A stretch of DNA of 64,000 bases from assembly GCA_002083525.1 (NCBI GenBank), contig LWDM01000079.1, positions 1 to 64,000 of the forward strand, read 5' to 3'. Origin of the DNA: Proteobacteria bacterium SG_bin9. GTDB taxonomy: Bacteria; Pseudomonadota; Alphaproteobacteria; Rhizobiales; Xanthobacteraceae. The first letter of the stretch is position 1. Every line of letters starts with the position of its first letter. A model generated the notes under the pieces. That model was not told the origin of the DNA, did no database searches, and worked only from the letters and a program-made list of their open reading frames with translations. The position numbers and the translations under genes are program-made. Positions 1 to 8,639 of this stretch are shown one piece after another.

Positions 1-1009
1 AGACGCCGGAGCAGACGCGCAGGAAGGCCACGCGATCGCGGTGCTTCGGGTCCATGTTCGCCTGGATCTTGAAGACGAAGGCCGACATCTTCGCCTCGTC
101 CGCCTCGACCTTGCGGGCGGCTGCTTCCTGCGCGCGCGGCGGCGGCGCGTATTTGCCGAGACCTTCCAGCAGATCGCCGACGCCGAAGTTGCGCAGGGCC
201 GAGCCGAAGAACACCGGCGTCAGATGGCCCTCGCGGAAGGCGTCGATCTCGAACGGTTTGCACGCCTCGGAGACGAGCGCGAGCTCTTCCTTCACCGCGG
301 CGACGTCGAGGTTGGCGTTGCGGCTGCCGAGGTCCTCGATGGCGATCTGCTCAGCCGCGCCGGTCTTGGCGCCGCCGCCTTCGAGCAGACGAATGCCGCC
401 GGTCGCAATGTCGTAGGTGCCGAGGAAGTCGCGCCCGCGACCGACCGGCCAGGTCATCGGCGTGGTGTCGAGTGCCAGCGTCTTCTCGATCTCGTCCATC
501 AGGTCGAACGGATCGCGGCTCTCGCGGTCCATCTTGTTGATGAAAGTGATGATCGGAATGTCGCGCAGACGGCACACCTCGAACAGTTTGCGGGTGCGCG
601 CCTCGATACCCTTGGCGGCGTCGATCACCATCACGGCGGAGTCGACCGCGGTCAGCGTACGGTAGGTGTCTTCCGAGAAGTCTTCGTGGCCCGGCGTATC
701 GAGCAGATTGAACACGAGGTTGTCGAACTCGAACGTCATCACTGACGTCACCACCGAGATGCCGCGCTCGCGCTCGATCTTCATCCAGTCCGAGCGCGTG
801 TTGCGGCGCTCGCCCTTCGCCTTCACCTGCCCCGCCAGATTGATGGCGCCGCCGAACAGCAGCAGCTTTTCGGTCAGCGTGGTCTTGCCGGCGTCAGGAT
901 GCGAGATGATCGCAAACGTGCGGCGGCGCGCCACCTCGGCCTTCAGCGAGGATGCGGGCGCGGCACTTGTTGCGGGCGTGGCGAGATCGGTCACGGGCTT
1001 GAGTCGCAC
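1..1009 (-). CDS. prfC: Peptide chain release factor 3 (RF3), N-terminal part, cut by window edge
   Basis: RF3 is the translational GTPase that removes RF1 and RF2 from the ribosome after peptide release. Read on the minus strand, the protein has the P-loop ending in DAGKTTLTEKLL, an RGISV switch I element, the DTPGHEDFSEDTYR G3 motif that is diagnostic for RF3 against EF-G, and the NKMD G4 motif. The C-terminal part lies beyond base 1. No ATG fits, so I place the start at GTG 1009, before VRLKPVTDLATP; GTG 994 in the same frame is an alternative, and neither has a clear ribosome binding site. The next gene, sugE, is divergent. The family call is firm and the start is uncertain. Confidence 0.93.
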   Translation of the reverse strand, partial: MRLKPVTDLATPATSAAPASSLKAEVARRRTFAIISHPDAGKTTLTEKLLLFGGAINLAGQVKAKGERRNTRSDWMKIERERGISVVTSVMTFEFDNLVFNLLDTPGHEDFSEDTYRTLTAVDSAVMVIDAAKGIEARTRKLFEVCRLRDIPIITFINKMDRESRDPFDLMDEIEKTLALDTTPMTWPVGRGRDFLGTYDIATGGIRLLEGGGAKTGAAEQIAIEDLGSRNANLDVAAVKEELALVSEACKPFEIDAFREGHLTPVFFGSALRNFGVGDLLEGLGKYAPPPRAQEAAARKVEADEAKMSAFVFKIQANMDPKHRDRVAFLRVCSGV

Positions 1010-1189
1010 AGGTTCGGAATTGGCCCGCGTGTCGCAAAGAAAGACGGCGGGATCAAGGGTTTCTGCGGCCGTTGGGCACGAAAGACATGGCGTCAGGGCA
1101 TGGCGCTCTGCGCCCGCCGCAGGTGGATGCACTGGCATCCTTCTCCGCGAGGGCCTAGATCGGGAGCGTTATTGGAATGGAGACGAACC

Positions 1190-1504
1190 TTGGCGTGGAC
1201 GATTCTGTTTATCGCAGGCCTGATGGAAATCGGCTGGGCCATCGGCCTCAAATACACGGAGGGCTTCACCAAACTGGTTCCCTCGGTGCTGACGCTGGCC
1301 AGCATGACAGCGAGCGTGGTGCTGCTCGGTATTGCGCTGAAGACCATCCCGGTCGGCACCGGCTACGCGGTGTGGACCGGCATCGGCTCGGTCGGCACAG
1401 CGATCCTCGGCATCTACCTGTTTGGCGATCCGGCGACTGCGCTGCGCCTTGCCTGCATCGGCCTGATCATCACCGGCATCGTCGGCCTGAAATTCGTGGC
1501 CTGA
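1190..1504 (+). CDS. sugE: SMR-family exporter Gdx/SugE (guanidinium or quaternary ammonium)
   Basis: This small multidrug resistance protein has four membrane helices and works as a dual-topology dimer exchanging cations for protons. The start is TTG 1190, 8 bases after GGAG, and gives 104 residues, the usual SugE/Gdx length. The essential glutamate is E13 in AGLMEIGWAIGLKYTEGF, and helix 3 carries VGTGYAVWTGIG, closely matching E. coli SugE, so the Gdx (guanidinium) branch is more likely than EmrE. Known gdx genes often follow guanidine riboswitches, but bases 1010-1189 show no convincing ykkC-type element. It lies between divergent prfC and convergent livM, 18 bases from the livM stop. Confidence 0.88.
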   Translation: MAWTILFIAGLMEIGWAIGLKYTEGFTKLVPSVLTLASMTASVVLLGIALKTIPVGTGYAVWTGIGSVGTAILGIYLFGDPATALRLACIGLIITGIVGLKFVA

Positions 1505-1522
1505 TCTGCCGCTGGAATCCGC

Positions 1523-2494
1523 TTACAGCGACCGCTTGAAGTAGTGGGCGATCTCGCCGATCACGCCGCGGCGGAAGGTGAGCACGCAGACCACGAAGAT
1601 CACGCCCTGGATCACCAGCACCCACTGGCCGAAGCTCGCCAGATACTGCTGCATGGCGATGATGATGAAGGCGCCGACCACCGGCCCGAACACGGTGCCG
1701 AGACCGCCGACCAGCGCGATCAGCACCACTTCGCCCGACATGGTCCAGTGCACGTCGGTCAGCGAGGCGTTCTGCGCAACGAACACCTTCACCGCACCGG
1801 CGAGACCGACGAGGCCCGCCGACAGCACGAACGCCATCAGCTTGTACTGGTCGGCCTTGTAGCCCAGCGAAATCGCCCGCGGCTCGTTCTCGCGGATCGA
1901 CTTCAGAACCTCGCCGAACGGCGAGTTGATGGTGCGATAGATCACGAGGAAGCCGAGCAGAAAGAATGCCAGCACGACGTAGTAGAGCGTGATCGGCTTC
2001 GACAGGTCGATGAAGCCGAATAGCATGCCCTGCGGCACGCCCTGAATGCCGTCTTCGCCGTGGGTGAACGGCGCCTGCAGGTAGATGAAGTAGAGCAGCT
2101 GCGACAGCGCCAGCGTGATCATCGAGAAGTAGATGCCTTGGCGGCGGATCGCGATCAGGCCGGTGATGAGGCCGAGCGCGGTCGAGGCGCCGACGCCGAG
2201 GAGAATGCCGACGAACGGGCCGACCGCCCACACCTTCAGCGCATGTGCGGTAATGTAGCCGGCGGTGCCGAGGAACATGGCGTGGCCGAACGACAGCAAG
2301 CCGCCATAGCCGATCAGCAGATTGAAGGCGCATCCGAACAGCGCAAAGCACAGCGCCTGCATCACGAAGAACGGATAGATGCCGGAGAACGGCACTGCGA
2401 CGAGCAGCACCGTCATGACGATGAAGGCCCACATCTCGTCGCGCAGGCCGCCCGTCGTGGCTGAAGTGTTGGTCGATGTGGTCAGCGTTGTCAT
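1523..2494 (-). CDS. livM: Branched-chain amino acid ABC transporter permease LivM
   Basis: This is one of the two inner-membrane permeases of a HAAT-type ABC importer (LivHM/LivGF). It has 323 residues with eight to ten hydrophobic segments starting about residue 20. The LivM-type loop that contacts the ATPases is visible as NSPFGEVLKSIRENEPRAISLG, followed by GAFIIIAMQQYLA near the C-terminus. It is the last gene of the minus-strand order livG-livF-binding protein-livH-livM and starts 4 bases after the livH stop, so the two permeases are probably translationally coupled. The substrate cannot be read from sequence; branched-chain or other hydrophobic amino acids and small carboxylates are the usual family substrates. 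Confidence 0.93.
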   Translation of the reverse strand: MTTLTTSTNTSATTGGLRDEMWAFIVMTVLLVAVPFSGIYPFFVMQALCFALFGCAFNLLIGYGGLLSFGHAMFLGTAGYITAHALKVWAVGPFVGILLGVGASTALGLITGLIAIRRQGIYFSMITLALSQLLYFIYLQAPFTHGEDGIQGVPQGMLFGFIDLSKPITLYYVVLAFFLLGFLVIYRTINSPFGEVLKSIRENEPRAISLGYKADQYKLMAFVLSAGLVGLAGAVKVFVAQNASLTDVHWTMSGEVVLIALVGGLGTVFGPVVGAFIIIAMQQYLASFGQWVLVIQGVIFVVCVLTFRRGVIGEIAHYFKRSL

Positions 2495-2498
2495 GTTA

Positions 2499-3362
2499 TT
2501 AGGCCGCCCGTCCCGTCAATCCCGTGGGTTTCACCAGCAACACCAGCACCATCAGCACGAAGACGACGGTGTTGGACGCTTCGGGGTAGAAATACTTGGT
2601 CAGGCCCTCGATCACGCCGAGCGCGAAGCCGGTGATGATCGAGCCCATGATCGAACCCATGCCGCCGATGACGACCACCGCGAACACGACGATGATCAGG
2701 TCGGCGCCCATCAGCGGACGAACCTGATTGATCGGCGCCGACAGCACGCCGGCGAGCGCCGCGAGGCCGACGCCGAGGCCGTAGGTCAAGGTGATCATGC
2801 GCGGCACGTTGATGCCGAAGGCTCGCACCAGCGTCGGATTTTCCGTCGCCGCGCGCAGGTAAGCGCCGAGCCGGGTCTTTTCGATCATGAACCACGTCGC
2901 CAGACAGACGACGAGCGAGAACACGACCACCCAGCCGCGATAGATCGGCAGGTACATGAAGCCGAGGTTGACGCCGCCCTTGAGAAGGTCCGGGATCGCA
3001 TACGGCAGACCCGACGAACCGAAGTAGTTCTGGAACAGCCCCTGCACGATCAGCGCGATGCCGAAGGTCAGCAGCAGGCCGTAGAGGTGATCGAGCCCGG
3101 TCAGCCACTGCAGCATGGTGCGCTCGAGAAACACGCCGAACAGGCCGACGACGACCGGCGCGAGGATCAGCGCCCACCAGTAGTTGAGGCCGGCGTACTG
3201 CAGCAGGAAGTACGCGACGAACGCGCCCATCATGTAGAGCGCGCCGTGCGCGAAATTGATGATGTTGAGCATGCCGAAGATGACGGCGAGGCCGAGGCTG
3301 AGCAGTGCGTAGAACGAGCCGTTGATCAGGCCAACCAGAAGCTGGGCGTAGAGGGCTTGCAT
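2499..3362 (-). CDS. livH: Branched-chain amino acid ABC transporter permease LivH
   Basis: This is the second permease of the HAAT importer: 287 residues, very hydrophobic. It opens with QLLVGLINGSFYALLSLGL, the typical LivH first helix, followed by IFGMLNIINFAHG. The ATPase-coupling segment reads ATENPTLVRAFGINVPR and helix 6 carries GGMGSIMGSIITGFALG. An inverted repeat at 3403-3431 separates it from the binding-protein gene and may lower permease expression relative to the binding protein. It runs almost directly into livM. Confidence 0.93.
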   Translation of the reverse strand: MQALYAQLLVGLINGSFYALLSLGLAVIFGMLNIINFAHGALYMMGAFVAYFLLQYAGLNYWWALILAPVVVGLFGVFLERTMLQWLTGLDHLYGLLLTFGIALIVQGLFQNYFGSSGLPYAIPDLLKGGVNLGFMYLPIYRGWVVVFSLVVCLATWFMIEKTRLGAYLRAATENPTLVRAFGINVPRMITLTYGLGVGLAALAGVLSAPINQVRPLMGADLIIVVFAVVVIGGMGSIMGSIITGFALGVIEGLTKYFYPEASNTVVFVLMVLVLLVKPTGLTGRAA

Positions 3363-3402
3363 AGCGAACGGTCTTTCGTGCTCAAACTCTTGGAGTATGG
3401 AA

Positions 3403-3431
3403 AAGCCCGGCGGAATTTTTCCGCCGGGCTT
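3403..3431 (-). terminator. Strong intercistronic hairpin between binding protein and livH
   Basis: A perfect 13-base stem (AAGCCCGGCGGAA paired with TTCCGCCGGGCTT) encloses a three-base loop. It sits 10 bases past the stop of the substrate-binding protein gene and 41 bases before livH. Four T residues, overlapping the stem base, lie on its 3' side on the minus strand. In ABC operons such hairpins usually give partial termination and 3' end stability, so that the binding protein is made in excess over the permeases. Confidence 0.7.
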
Positions 3432-3440
3432 CGATATGTC

Positions 3441-4661
3441 TTACTTCTTGACCAGCGCGCAGGTGCTTTCCGACAGCGGACGGAAAGCCTTGTCGGCCGG
3501 CGTCGTGCCGATCAGCTTGTAGTAGTCCCACGGACCCTTCGATTCCGCCGGCGTCTTCACCTCGAACAGGTAGGCCGGGTGAATCTTGCGGCCGTTGGCC
3601 TGGATTTCGCCCTTACCGAACAACGCGTCGTCGGTCTTCATGTCCTTCATCGCGGCGACGATCTTGGCGCCATCCTTCGAATTGCTGCCAGCAGCTTCCA
3701 TCACCTTGAAGTAGTGCAACAAGCCGGCATAGACGCCCGCCTGCACCATGCTCGGCTGCGCCTTGTTCTTGGAGCGCTCCGAGAACTTCTTGGCGAACGC
3801 GCGGGTCTGATCGTTCAGATCCCAATAGAACGTCTCGGTGAAGTTCAGGCCCTGGGCAACGTTGAGACCGAGCGAGTGCACGTCGGTGATGAACAGCAGG
3901 AGACCGGCCAGCTTCTGGCCGCCCTTGACGATGCCGAACTCCGCCGCCTGCTTGATCGCATTCGTCGTGTCGCCGCCGGCGTTGGCAAGGCCGATGATCT
4001 TGGCTTTCGAGGCCTGCGCCTGCAGCAGGAACGACGAGAAGTCCGACGAGTTCAACGGATGTTTTACCGCGCCGAGAATCTTGCCGCCTGCCTTCGATAC
4101 CACCGCGGTGGTGTCCTTTTCGAGCGCGGCGCCGAACGCGTAGTCGGCGGTCAGGAAGTACCAGCTGTCGCCGCCTGCCTTCACCAGTGCGTCACCGGTG
4201 GAGTTCGCCAGCATGTAGGTATCGTAGACCCAGTGAACGGTGTTCGGCGTGCACTGCGCGTCGGTCAACACCGACGTCGCCGCGCCGGAGTTGATCATGA
4301 CGACGTTCTTTTCCTTGACCAGGTTGTTGGTCGCGAGCGCAACGCCGGAGTTCAGCACGTCAACGAAGACGTCGACCTTATCGACGTCGATCCACTGGCG
4401 TCCGATGTTGGTGCCGACGTCCGGCTTGTTCTGGTGATCGGCGGAAACGATGTCGATCTTCCAGCCCTTCGCGGTAAGCCCTGAGTCCTCGATCGCCATC
4501 TGGGCGGCGATCACCGAGCCCGGTCCGCCGAGGTCGGCGTAGAGGCCCGACATGTCGGTGAGCACGCCGACCTTGATGTTCTTGTCCTGCGCAACGGCTC
4601 CGGTGGCGGTCGCGAGCGCAAGCGCGGTGCCAAGCATCAGTGCAGAGATTTTGTTAGACAT
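3441..4661 (-). CDS. Periplasmic substrate-binding protein of the Liv-type ABC importer
   Basis: This is a Peripla_BP_6 (LivK-like) binding protein of 406 residues. A Sec signal peptide covers about residues 1-24, with cleavage after ATGAVA and before QDKN. The mature protein starts IKVGVLTDMSGLYADLGGPG, the segment that forms the first lobe of this family. A cysteine at QCTPNT and another near the C-terminus (STCALVKK) could form the single disulfide of these proteins. It is encoded between livF and livH and followed by a strong hairpin, consistent with higher expression than the permeases. The ligand is unknown; relatives bind amino acids, aromatic acids, urea or amides. Confidence 0.9.
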   Translation of the reverse strand: MSNKISALMLGTALALATATGAVAQDKNIKVGVLTDMSGLYADLGGPGSVIAAQMAIEDSGLTAKGWKIDIVSADHQNKPDVGTNIGRQWIDVDKVDVFVDVLNSGVALATNNLVKEKNVVMINSGAATSVLTDAQCTPNTVHWVYDTYMLANSTGDALVKAGGDSWYFLTADYAFGAALEKDTTAVVSKAGGKILGAVKHPLNSSDFSSFLLQAQASKAKIIGLANAGGDTTNAIKQAAEFGIVKGGQKLAGLLLFITDVHSLGLNVAQGLNFTETFYWDLNDQTRAFAKKFSERSKNKAQPSMVQAGVYAGLLHYFKVMEAAGSNSKDGAKIVAAMKDMKTDDALFGKGEIQANGRKIHPAYLFEVKTPAESKGPWDYYKLIGTTPADKAFRPLSESTCALVKK

Positions 4662-4699
4662 TTGTCCTCCTCAGAACCCCGGTTTCATTACTTTCGCCG

Positions 4700-5446
4700 T
4701 CACACCCCGAGATAAGTGTGCAGCTTATCCATGTTGGCTTCCAGTTCGGAGTTGGCGAAGCCTTCGACGATCTTGCCGTGCTCCATCACATAGAAGCGAT
4801 CAGCCACCGTCGAGGCGAACCGGAAGTTCTGTTCGACCAGCAGGATGGTGAAGCCCTGCTGCTTCAGCCGGGCGATCATCTGGCCGATCTGCTGAATGAT
4901 GACGGGCGCAAGACCCTCGGTCGGCTCGTCGAGCATCAGAAAGCGCGCGCCGGTGCGCAAAATGCGGGCAATTGCCAGCATTTGCTGCTCGCCGCCGGAG
5001 AGCTTGGTGCCCTGGCTGTTGAGCCGCTCCTTCAGGTTCGGGAACAGATCGAAAATCTGGTCGAGCGAGAGGCCGCCGTCCCGCACCTGCGGCGGCAGCA
5101 GCAGATTTTCGCGCACGTCGAGGCTGGCAAAGATGCCGCGCTCCTCGGGGCAGAATGCGACACCAAGTCGCGCAATCTTGTCCGACGAGGTGCGGGAAAT
5201 ATTCTGCCCCTCGAACTCGATCTTGCCGGTGCGCTTGCCGATAATGCCCATCACCGACTTCAGGGTGGTGGTCTTGCCGGCGCCATTGCGGCCGAGCAGC
5301 GTCACCACCTCGCCTTCGGCGACGTTGAAGTTGACGCCGTGCAGGATGTGGGATTCGCCGTACCAGGCCTCGAGGTTTTCGACGGTCAGAACCGTCCGGC
5401 GCGATCCGGCCTTGGCCGGGTTTGGAGCCGTCATCTGATCAGCCAT
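4700..5446 (-). CDS. livF: Branched-chain amino acid ABC transporter ATPase LivF
   Basis: This is the shorter of the two cytoplasmic ATPases of the importer (248 residues). Walker A is GRNGAGKTT at residues 52-60, the ABC signature is LSGGEQQMLAIARIL, and Walker B is LMLDEPTEGLAP, the typical LivF wording. A roughly 15-residue N-terminal extension (MADQMTAPNPAKAGS) precedes the ABC domain. The start overlaps the end of livG by 8 bases, which implies coupled translation of the heterodimer. The binding-protein gene follows 38 bases downstream. Confidence 0.93.
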   Translation of the reverse strand: MADQMTAPNPAKAGSRRTVLTVENLEAWYGESHILHGVNFNVAEGEVVTLLGRNGAGKTTTLKSVMGIIGKRTGKIEFEGQNISRTSSDKIARLGVAFCPEERGIFASLDVRENLLLPPQVRDGGLSLDQIFDLFPNLKERLNSQGTKLSGGEQQMLAIARILRTGARFLMLDEPTEGLAPVIIQQIGQMIARLKQQGFTILLVEQNFRFASTVADRFYVMEHGKIVEGFANSELEANMDKLHTYLGV

Positions 5447-6194
5447 GACCCGCTCCCAGATAGGCTTCCTTCACGCGCTCATCCTTGGTGAGGTCGGCGT
5501 AGTTGCCCTCGGCCAGCACATGTCCGCGCGTCAGCACGGTGATGATGTCCGACAGGTTGGCGACGACGTTGAGATTGTGCTCGACCATCAGGATCGTGTG
5601 CTTGGCCGAGATGCGCTTGATCAGCGCGGCGATCTTGTCGATGTCCTCGTGGCCCATGCCGGCCATCGGCTCGTCCAGCAGCATCATTTCCGGATCGAGC
5701 GCGAGCGTGGTCGCGATCTCCAGCGCCCGCTTGCGGCCATAAGGCATCTCGACCGCTGGCGTCTTGGCGAACTCGCTGAGGCCGACGTCTTCGAGCAGGG
5801 CCAACGCGCGATCGTTATAAACGTTCAGCACATCCTTGGAGCGCCAGAAGTCGAATGAATTGCCGTGCTGCCGCTGCAGCGCGACGCGGACGTTCTCGAG
5901 CGCGGTCAGATGCGGAAACACTGCCGAGATCTGGAACGACCGCACCAGCCCGAGCCGGGCGATGTCCGCCGGCTTCAAGGCCGTAATGTCCTGCCCTTTA
6001 TAGAGAATCTGTCCCTTGGTCGGGGTCAGAAATTTGGTGAGCAGATTGAAGCATGTCGTCTTTCCGGCCCCGTTCGGACCGATCAGCGCATGAATACTGC
6101 CGCGGCGGACCCTGAGACTGACATCGCGGACCGCAACAAAGCCCGCGAACTCCTTGGTCAGACCATGGGTTTCGAGAATAAACTCATCCGACAA
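5439..6194 (-). CDS. livG: Branched-chain amino acid ABC transporter ATPase LivG
   Basis: This is the larger-type ATPase of the importer (251 residues) and the first gene of the operon. Walker A is GPNGAGKTT at 39-47, the signature region reads MPYGRKRALEIATTLA, which is the LivG variant lacking LSGGQ, and Walker B is MMLLDEPMAGM. The start is TTG at 6194, placed 5 bases after a GGGGGA ribosome binding site; no ATG gives the expected N-terminus. The promoter should lie in the 6195-6830 gap, but I could not pick out convincing hexamers. Confidence 0.92.
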   Translation of the reverse strand: MSDEFILETHGLTKEFAGFVAVRDVSLRVRRGSIHALIGPNGAGKTTCFNLLTKFLTPTKGQILYKGQDITALKPADIARLGLVRSFQISAVFPHLTALENVRVALQRQHGNSFDFWRSKDVLNVYNDRALALLEDVGLSEFAKTPAVEMPYGRKRALEIATTLALDPEMMLLDEPMAGMGHEDIDKIAALIKRISAKHTILMVEHNLNVVANLSDIITVLTRGHVLAEGNYADLTKDERVKEAYLGAGHG

Positions 6195-6830
6195 TCAGAT
6201 CCCCCCGGTTCGTCCTTCGCGCATCGCCCCCGCGCGTAGCCGAATTTTTCTGTTCTAACGTTCTGATCCACCGTGCCTTTATTGGAAGGTCCGATAACCG
6301 GCAAGCTGGTTCGGCGGCATATTTAGCGCATGCACACCAATGTGCAAGCCGCAATGCTGGGCGGCAATTTTGGAAAGGCTGGCTGAGGCCTGAGCAGGTT
6401 CGGCGATTCTCCGGTTCCGGCACCCCGGAGCAGCCAAGGTCAACGCAAGAGTGGTCGCTCGCCTGCGGCCGTCTCGCCGCTGCGTCGTCGTGAATTCCCA
6501 TTTCAAATTGCGTTGCGGAAATTCGGATTGCATCCGGATACCGTCCGATGCAACTGTCACAAATCAGGATTCGAGGTGGCGAGCTCGTGACCGCTGCCTG
6601 CAACGTCAAGCGTAACCTCAAATGTCGCGATGACGGCAGTTGATCAAAGGCGGCTCTTCAACCCAGAAGAGTCTTGAGTTGCATTCAAGTACCTATTGCG
6701 GACGCGTCCGGAACGGCACTCTTCGTTATTTGTTTAGCTTGTTGCACACGTGTCATCTGAGATGGCGAACTCGCCTCCCGCCGGCACGTATCAAGTTTGA
6801 AGTTCATCGCAAGACGAACAGGTCTGGGAC
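6195..6830. other. Long intergenic gap without a recognisable gene
   Basis: These 636 bases separate livG from the first PAS_5 gene and are divergent on both sides, so both promoters should lie here. Short open frames exist on both strands, but they have no ribosome binding sites and low-complexity or arginine- and serine-rich translations, so I do not call them genes. The right third (6640-6800) is less GC-rich than its surroundings. There is no tRNA, long palindrome or dispersed repeat. Confidence 0.5.
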
Positions 6831-7457
6831 ATGGATACCGGGCGGCAAAGCGGATTCGACAGTGGCACTCCCTCAGCCATCAAGTCGATCAAGCAGCGCG
6901 ATTTCCTGAACACGTGGCTGCGGCTCTATGCGCGCGACCAGCAGGCGCCGAAGTTCAGCGACTTCCAGCCCGAGCGCATGGCGGACGAAACCGCCGATCT
7001 CGTTTTCTACACCGTCGATCATGCAAGCAATCCGCCGCGCATCATCATCAACAGCGACGGCACCCGCATGTCGAATGCCTACGGCAAAACGGGAAAAGGG
7101 CAAAACCTCGACGACTATCTCGGGCCGAAGCTCGCGCCGGTGGTGCTGCCGATTTACCACGAGTGCATCACGCGCAAGCTGCCCGTATTCACCATCTCAC
7201 GCGTCGTCGACAGTCACGGCCGCCCCGTCGACTATGAGCGTCTGTTGTTGCCGTTCTCGGATGGCGGCAAGGTCGACCGGATTCTCGCATCACTGAAGAC
7301 CATCAGCGAGGAAGGCTCGTTCGAAATCCGCAACCTGATGCGCTCGAACGACGCGCTTCCCGTCTATCGGCTGCGCAGCGTCATCGACCGCGACCTGTTC
7401 CATTCGAGGCCGATCCGCGGCAGCAGCAGTTCCGACGACGCCATCGAGTTCAACTAG
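6831..7457 (+). CDS. PAS_5-family protein, first tandem copy
   Basis: This 208-residue cytoplasmic protein belongs to the alphaproteobacterial PAS_5 (PF07310-type) family. These proteins are a lone PAS-like sensor fold with no attached output domain, and their biochemical role is not established. The conserved core runs from SIKQRDFLNTWLRLYARDQ through PRIIINSDGTRMSNAYG and GKGQNLDDYLGP to RPVDYERLLLPFSDGG. It shares this core with the next gene over about 180 residues, so the pair arose by tandem duplication. It differs by a 13-residue N-terminal extension and a serine- and aspartate-rich tail. The ribosome binding site is weak. Confidence 0.82.
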   Translation: MDTGRQSGFDSGTPSAIKSIKQRDFLNTWLRLYARDQQAPKFSDFQPERMADETADLVFYTVDHASNPPRIIINSDGTRMSNAYGKTGKGQNLDDYLGPKLAPVVLPIYHECITRKLPVFTISRVVDSHGRPVDYERLLLPFSDGGKVDRILASLKTISEEGSFEIRNLMRSNDALPVYRLRSVIDRDLFHSRPIRGSSSSDDAIEFN

Positions 7458-7586
7458 GCATTCAACTTAAGTCACGCGTCCGCGCGCCAACCCATCAACA
7501 CCGAATTCACCACAGTTGTTGTTCCTCGCCTCCCCGCAGGCGAATCCGGTAATAAGAGCGGCAGCCCGCCAACCCAAGGAATCCCT

Positions 7587-8189
7587 ATGGAATTCACGAT
7601 CGCCTCCCCGTCGATCGTCAGGTCGATCAAGCAACGCGATTTGCTCAACGCCTGGGCCAGGCTCTTCGTCAAGGATCAGCGGCTACCGGACTACGCGGAC
7701 TATCATCCCGACCGTTTCGAAGAGGAAATGCCGGATATCTTTCTGTGCCTCGTCGAGCAAACCGACGGAGCGCCGCGTATCGTGATCGAAGCCGATTGCG
7801 CCCGCATGTTTCCGGCTTACGGTCACTCCGGCAAGGGCCAGACGCTGGACGACTACATGGGTCCGCAGACCGCGCCGATCGTCGTGCCGATCTATCAGGA
7901 ATGTATCCAGCGGCAGCGGCCGGTCTACACCGTCTCGAAGGTCAAGGACGTCGAGGGCCGGCCGGTCGAGTACGAACGATTACTGATGCCGTTTTCCGAC
8001 GGGACGCGCGTCAACCGTGTCGTAGCGTCACTGAAGGCGATCAGCGAGGACGGCAAATTCGAGATCGCCAACCTGATGCGCAACAAGGAGTCGCCGCCGG
8101 TCGCGGTGATCCGCAGCGTGATCGACCGCGATCTCGTGCCGAACATGCCGGGACGCACCGCGCGCGCCTCCGAAATCGAAATGAGCTGA
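7587..8189 (+). CDS. PAS_5-family protein, second tandem copy
   Basis: This is the paralogue of the preceding gene (200 residues). The conserved blocks are SIVRSIKQRDLLNAWARLF, ARMFPAYGHSGKGQTLDDYM, and PVEYERLLMPFSDG followed by SVIDRDL. It has a good ribosome binding site (AAGGA, 8 bases before ATG) and a 129-base spacer from the first copy, so it may have its own promoter. The gene ends 5 bases from the convergent ArsC-family gene. There is no partner kinase or cyclase nearby, so the signalling output is unknown. Confidence 0.83.
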   Translation: MEFTIASPSIVRSIKQRDLLNAWARLFVKDQRLPDYADYHPDRFEEEMPDIFLCLVEQTDGAPRIVIEADCARMFPAYGHSGKGQTLDDYMGPQTAPIVVPIYQECIQRQRPVYTVSKVKDVEGRPVEYERLLMPFSDGTRVNRVVASLKAISEDGKFEIANLMRNKESPPVAVIRSVIDRDLVPNMPGRTARASEIEMS

Positions 8190-8194
8190 CCGCG

Positions 8195-8557
8195 CTACTT
8201 CTTCGCGCCGGTTTCCTTCGCGTAAATGTCCGGCTTGAAGCCGACGAGGATCTTGCTGCCGAGTTCGAGCACCGGCCGCTTGATCATCGACGGTTGCGCC
8301 AGCATCAGCTTGATCGCCTTCGCTTCGGTCAGATTGGCCTTGTCGGCATCGGGCAGCGCGCGGAACGTCGTCCCCGCGCGATTGAGCATCGTCTCCCAGC
8401 CGGCCCTCTCGCACCACTTGACCAGATGCGGCTTGTCGATCCCCACAGCCTTGTAGTCATGGAAGTCGTACGCGACGCCGTGATCGTCCAGCCAGGCGCG
8501 CGCCTTCTTCATGGTGTCGCAATTCTTGATGCCGTAGATCGTCGCGGATTTCGCCAT
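8195..8557 (-). CDS. ArsC/Spx-family thioredoxin-fold protein (YffB-like)
   Basis: This 120-residue protein belongs to the ArsC/Spx/YffB group of thioredoxin-fold proteins. The N-terminal strand carries a single cysteine in IYGIKNCDTMKKARAWL, which is the YffB/ArsC-like pattern. The conserved cis-proline region MIKRPVLELGSKILVGF is present. It lacks the full catalytic arginine set of true arsenate reductases as far as I can judge, so reductase activity on arsenate should not be assumed. The start ATG 8557 follows AAGGGCGAC, and an upstream in-frame extension is unlikely. It may be the last gene of the MarR-led operon to its right, 82 bases after the redoxin gene. Confidence 0.82.
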   Translation of the reverse strand: MAKSATIYGIKNCDTMKKARAWLDDHGVAYDFHDYKAVGIDKPHLVKWCERAGWETMLNRAGTTFRALPDADKANLTEAKAIKLMLAQPSMIKRPVLELGSKILVGFKPDIYAKETGAKK

Positions 8558-8639
8558 GCCGTCGCCCTTCGCTGGAGATCGCGGCGAAGAGTGCCCGCCG
8601 CGGCGCGCCCGAACAAGCATGCGGCTGTGGACAACGCCG

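Noticed and set aside
1010..1189. Possible guanidine riboswitch upstream of sugE
   Set aside because: A small perfect hairpin (GGATGC-ACTG-GCATCC) exists, but its loop is not the ACGR of the mini-ykkC type and no second hairpin or ykkC core is seen.
2379..4484. 701-codon open frame on the plus strand across the liv operon
   Set aside because: It is antisense to livM, livH and the binding protein, all with clear family motifs; its arginine-, histidine- and glutamate-rich translation is typical of reverse frames in GC-rich DNA. The long plus frames 17501-19003, 30867-32129 and 61030-63009 were rejected for the same reason.
6184..6621. 145-codon minus-strand frame upstream of livG
   Set aside because: No ribosome binding site, no recognisable domain, and it overlaps the livG start; composition is that of non-coding DNA.
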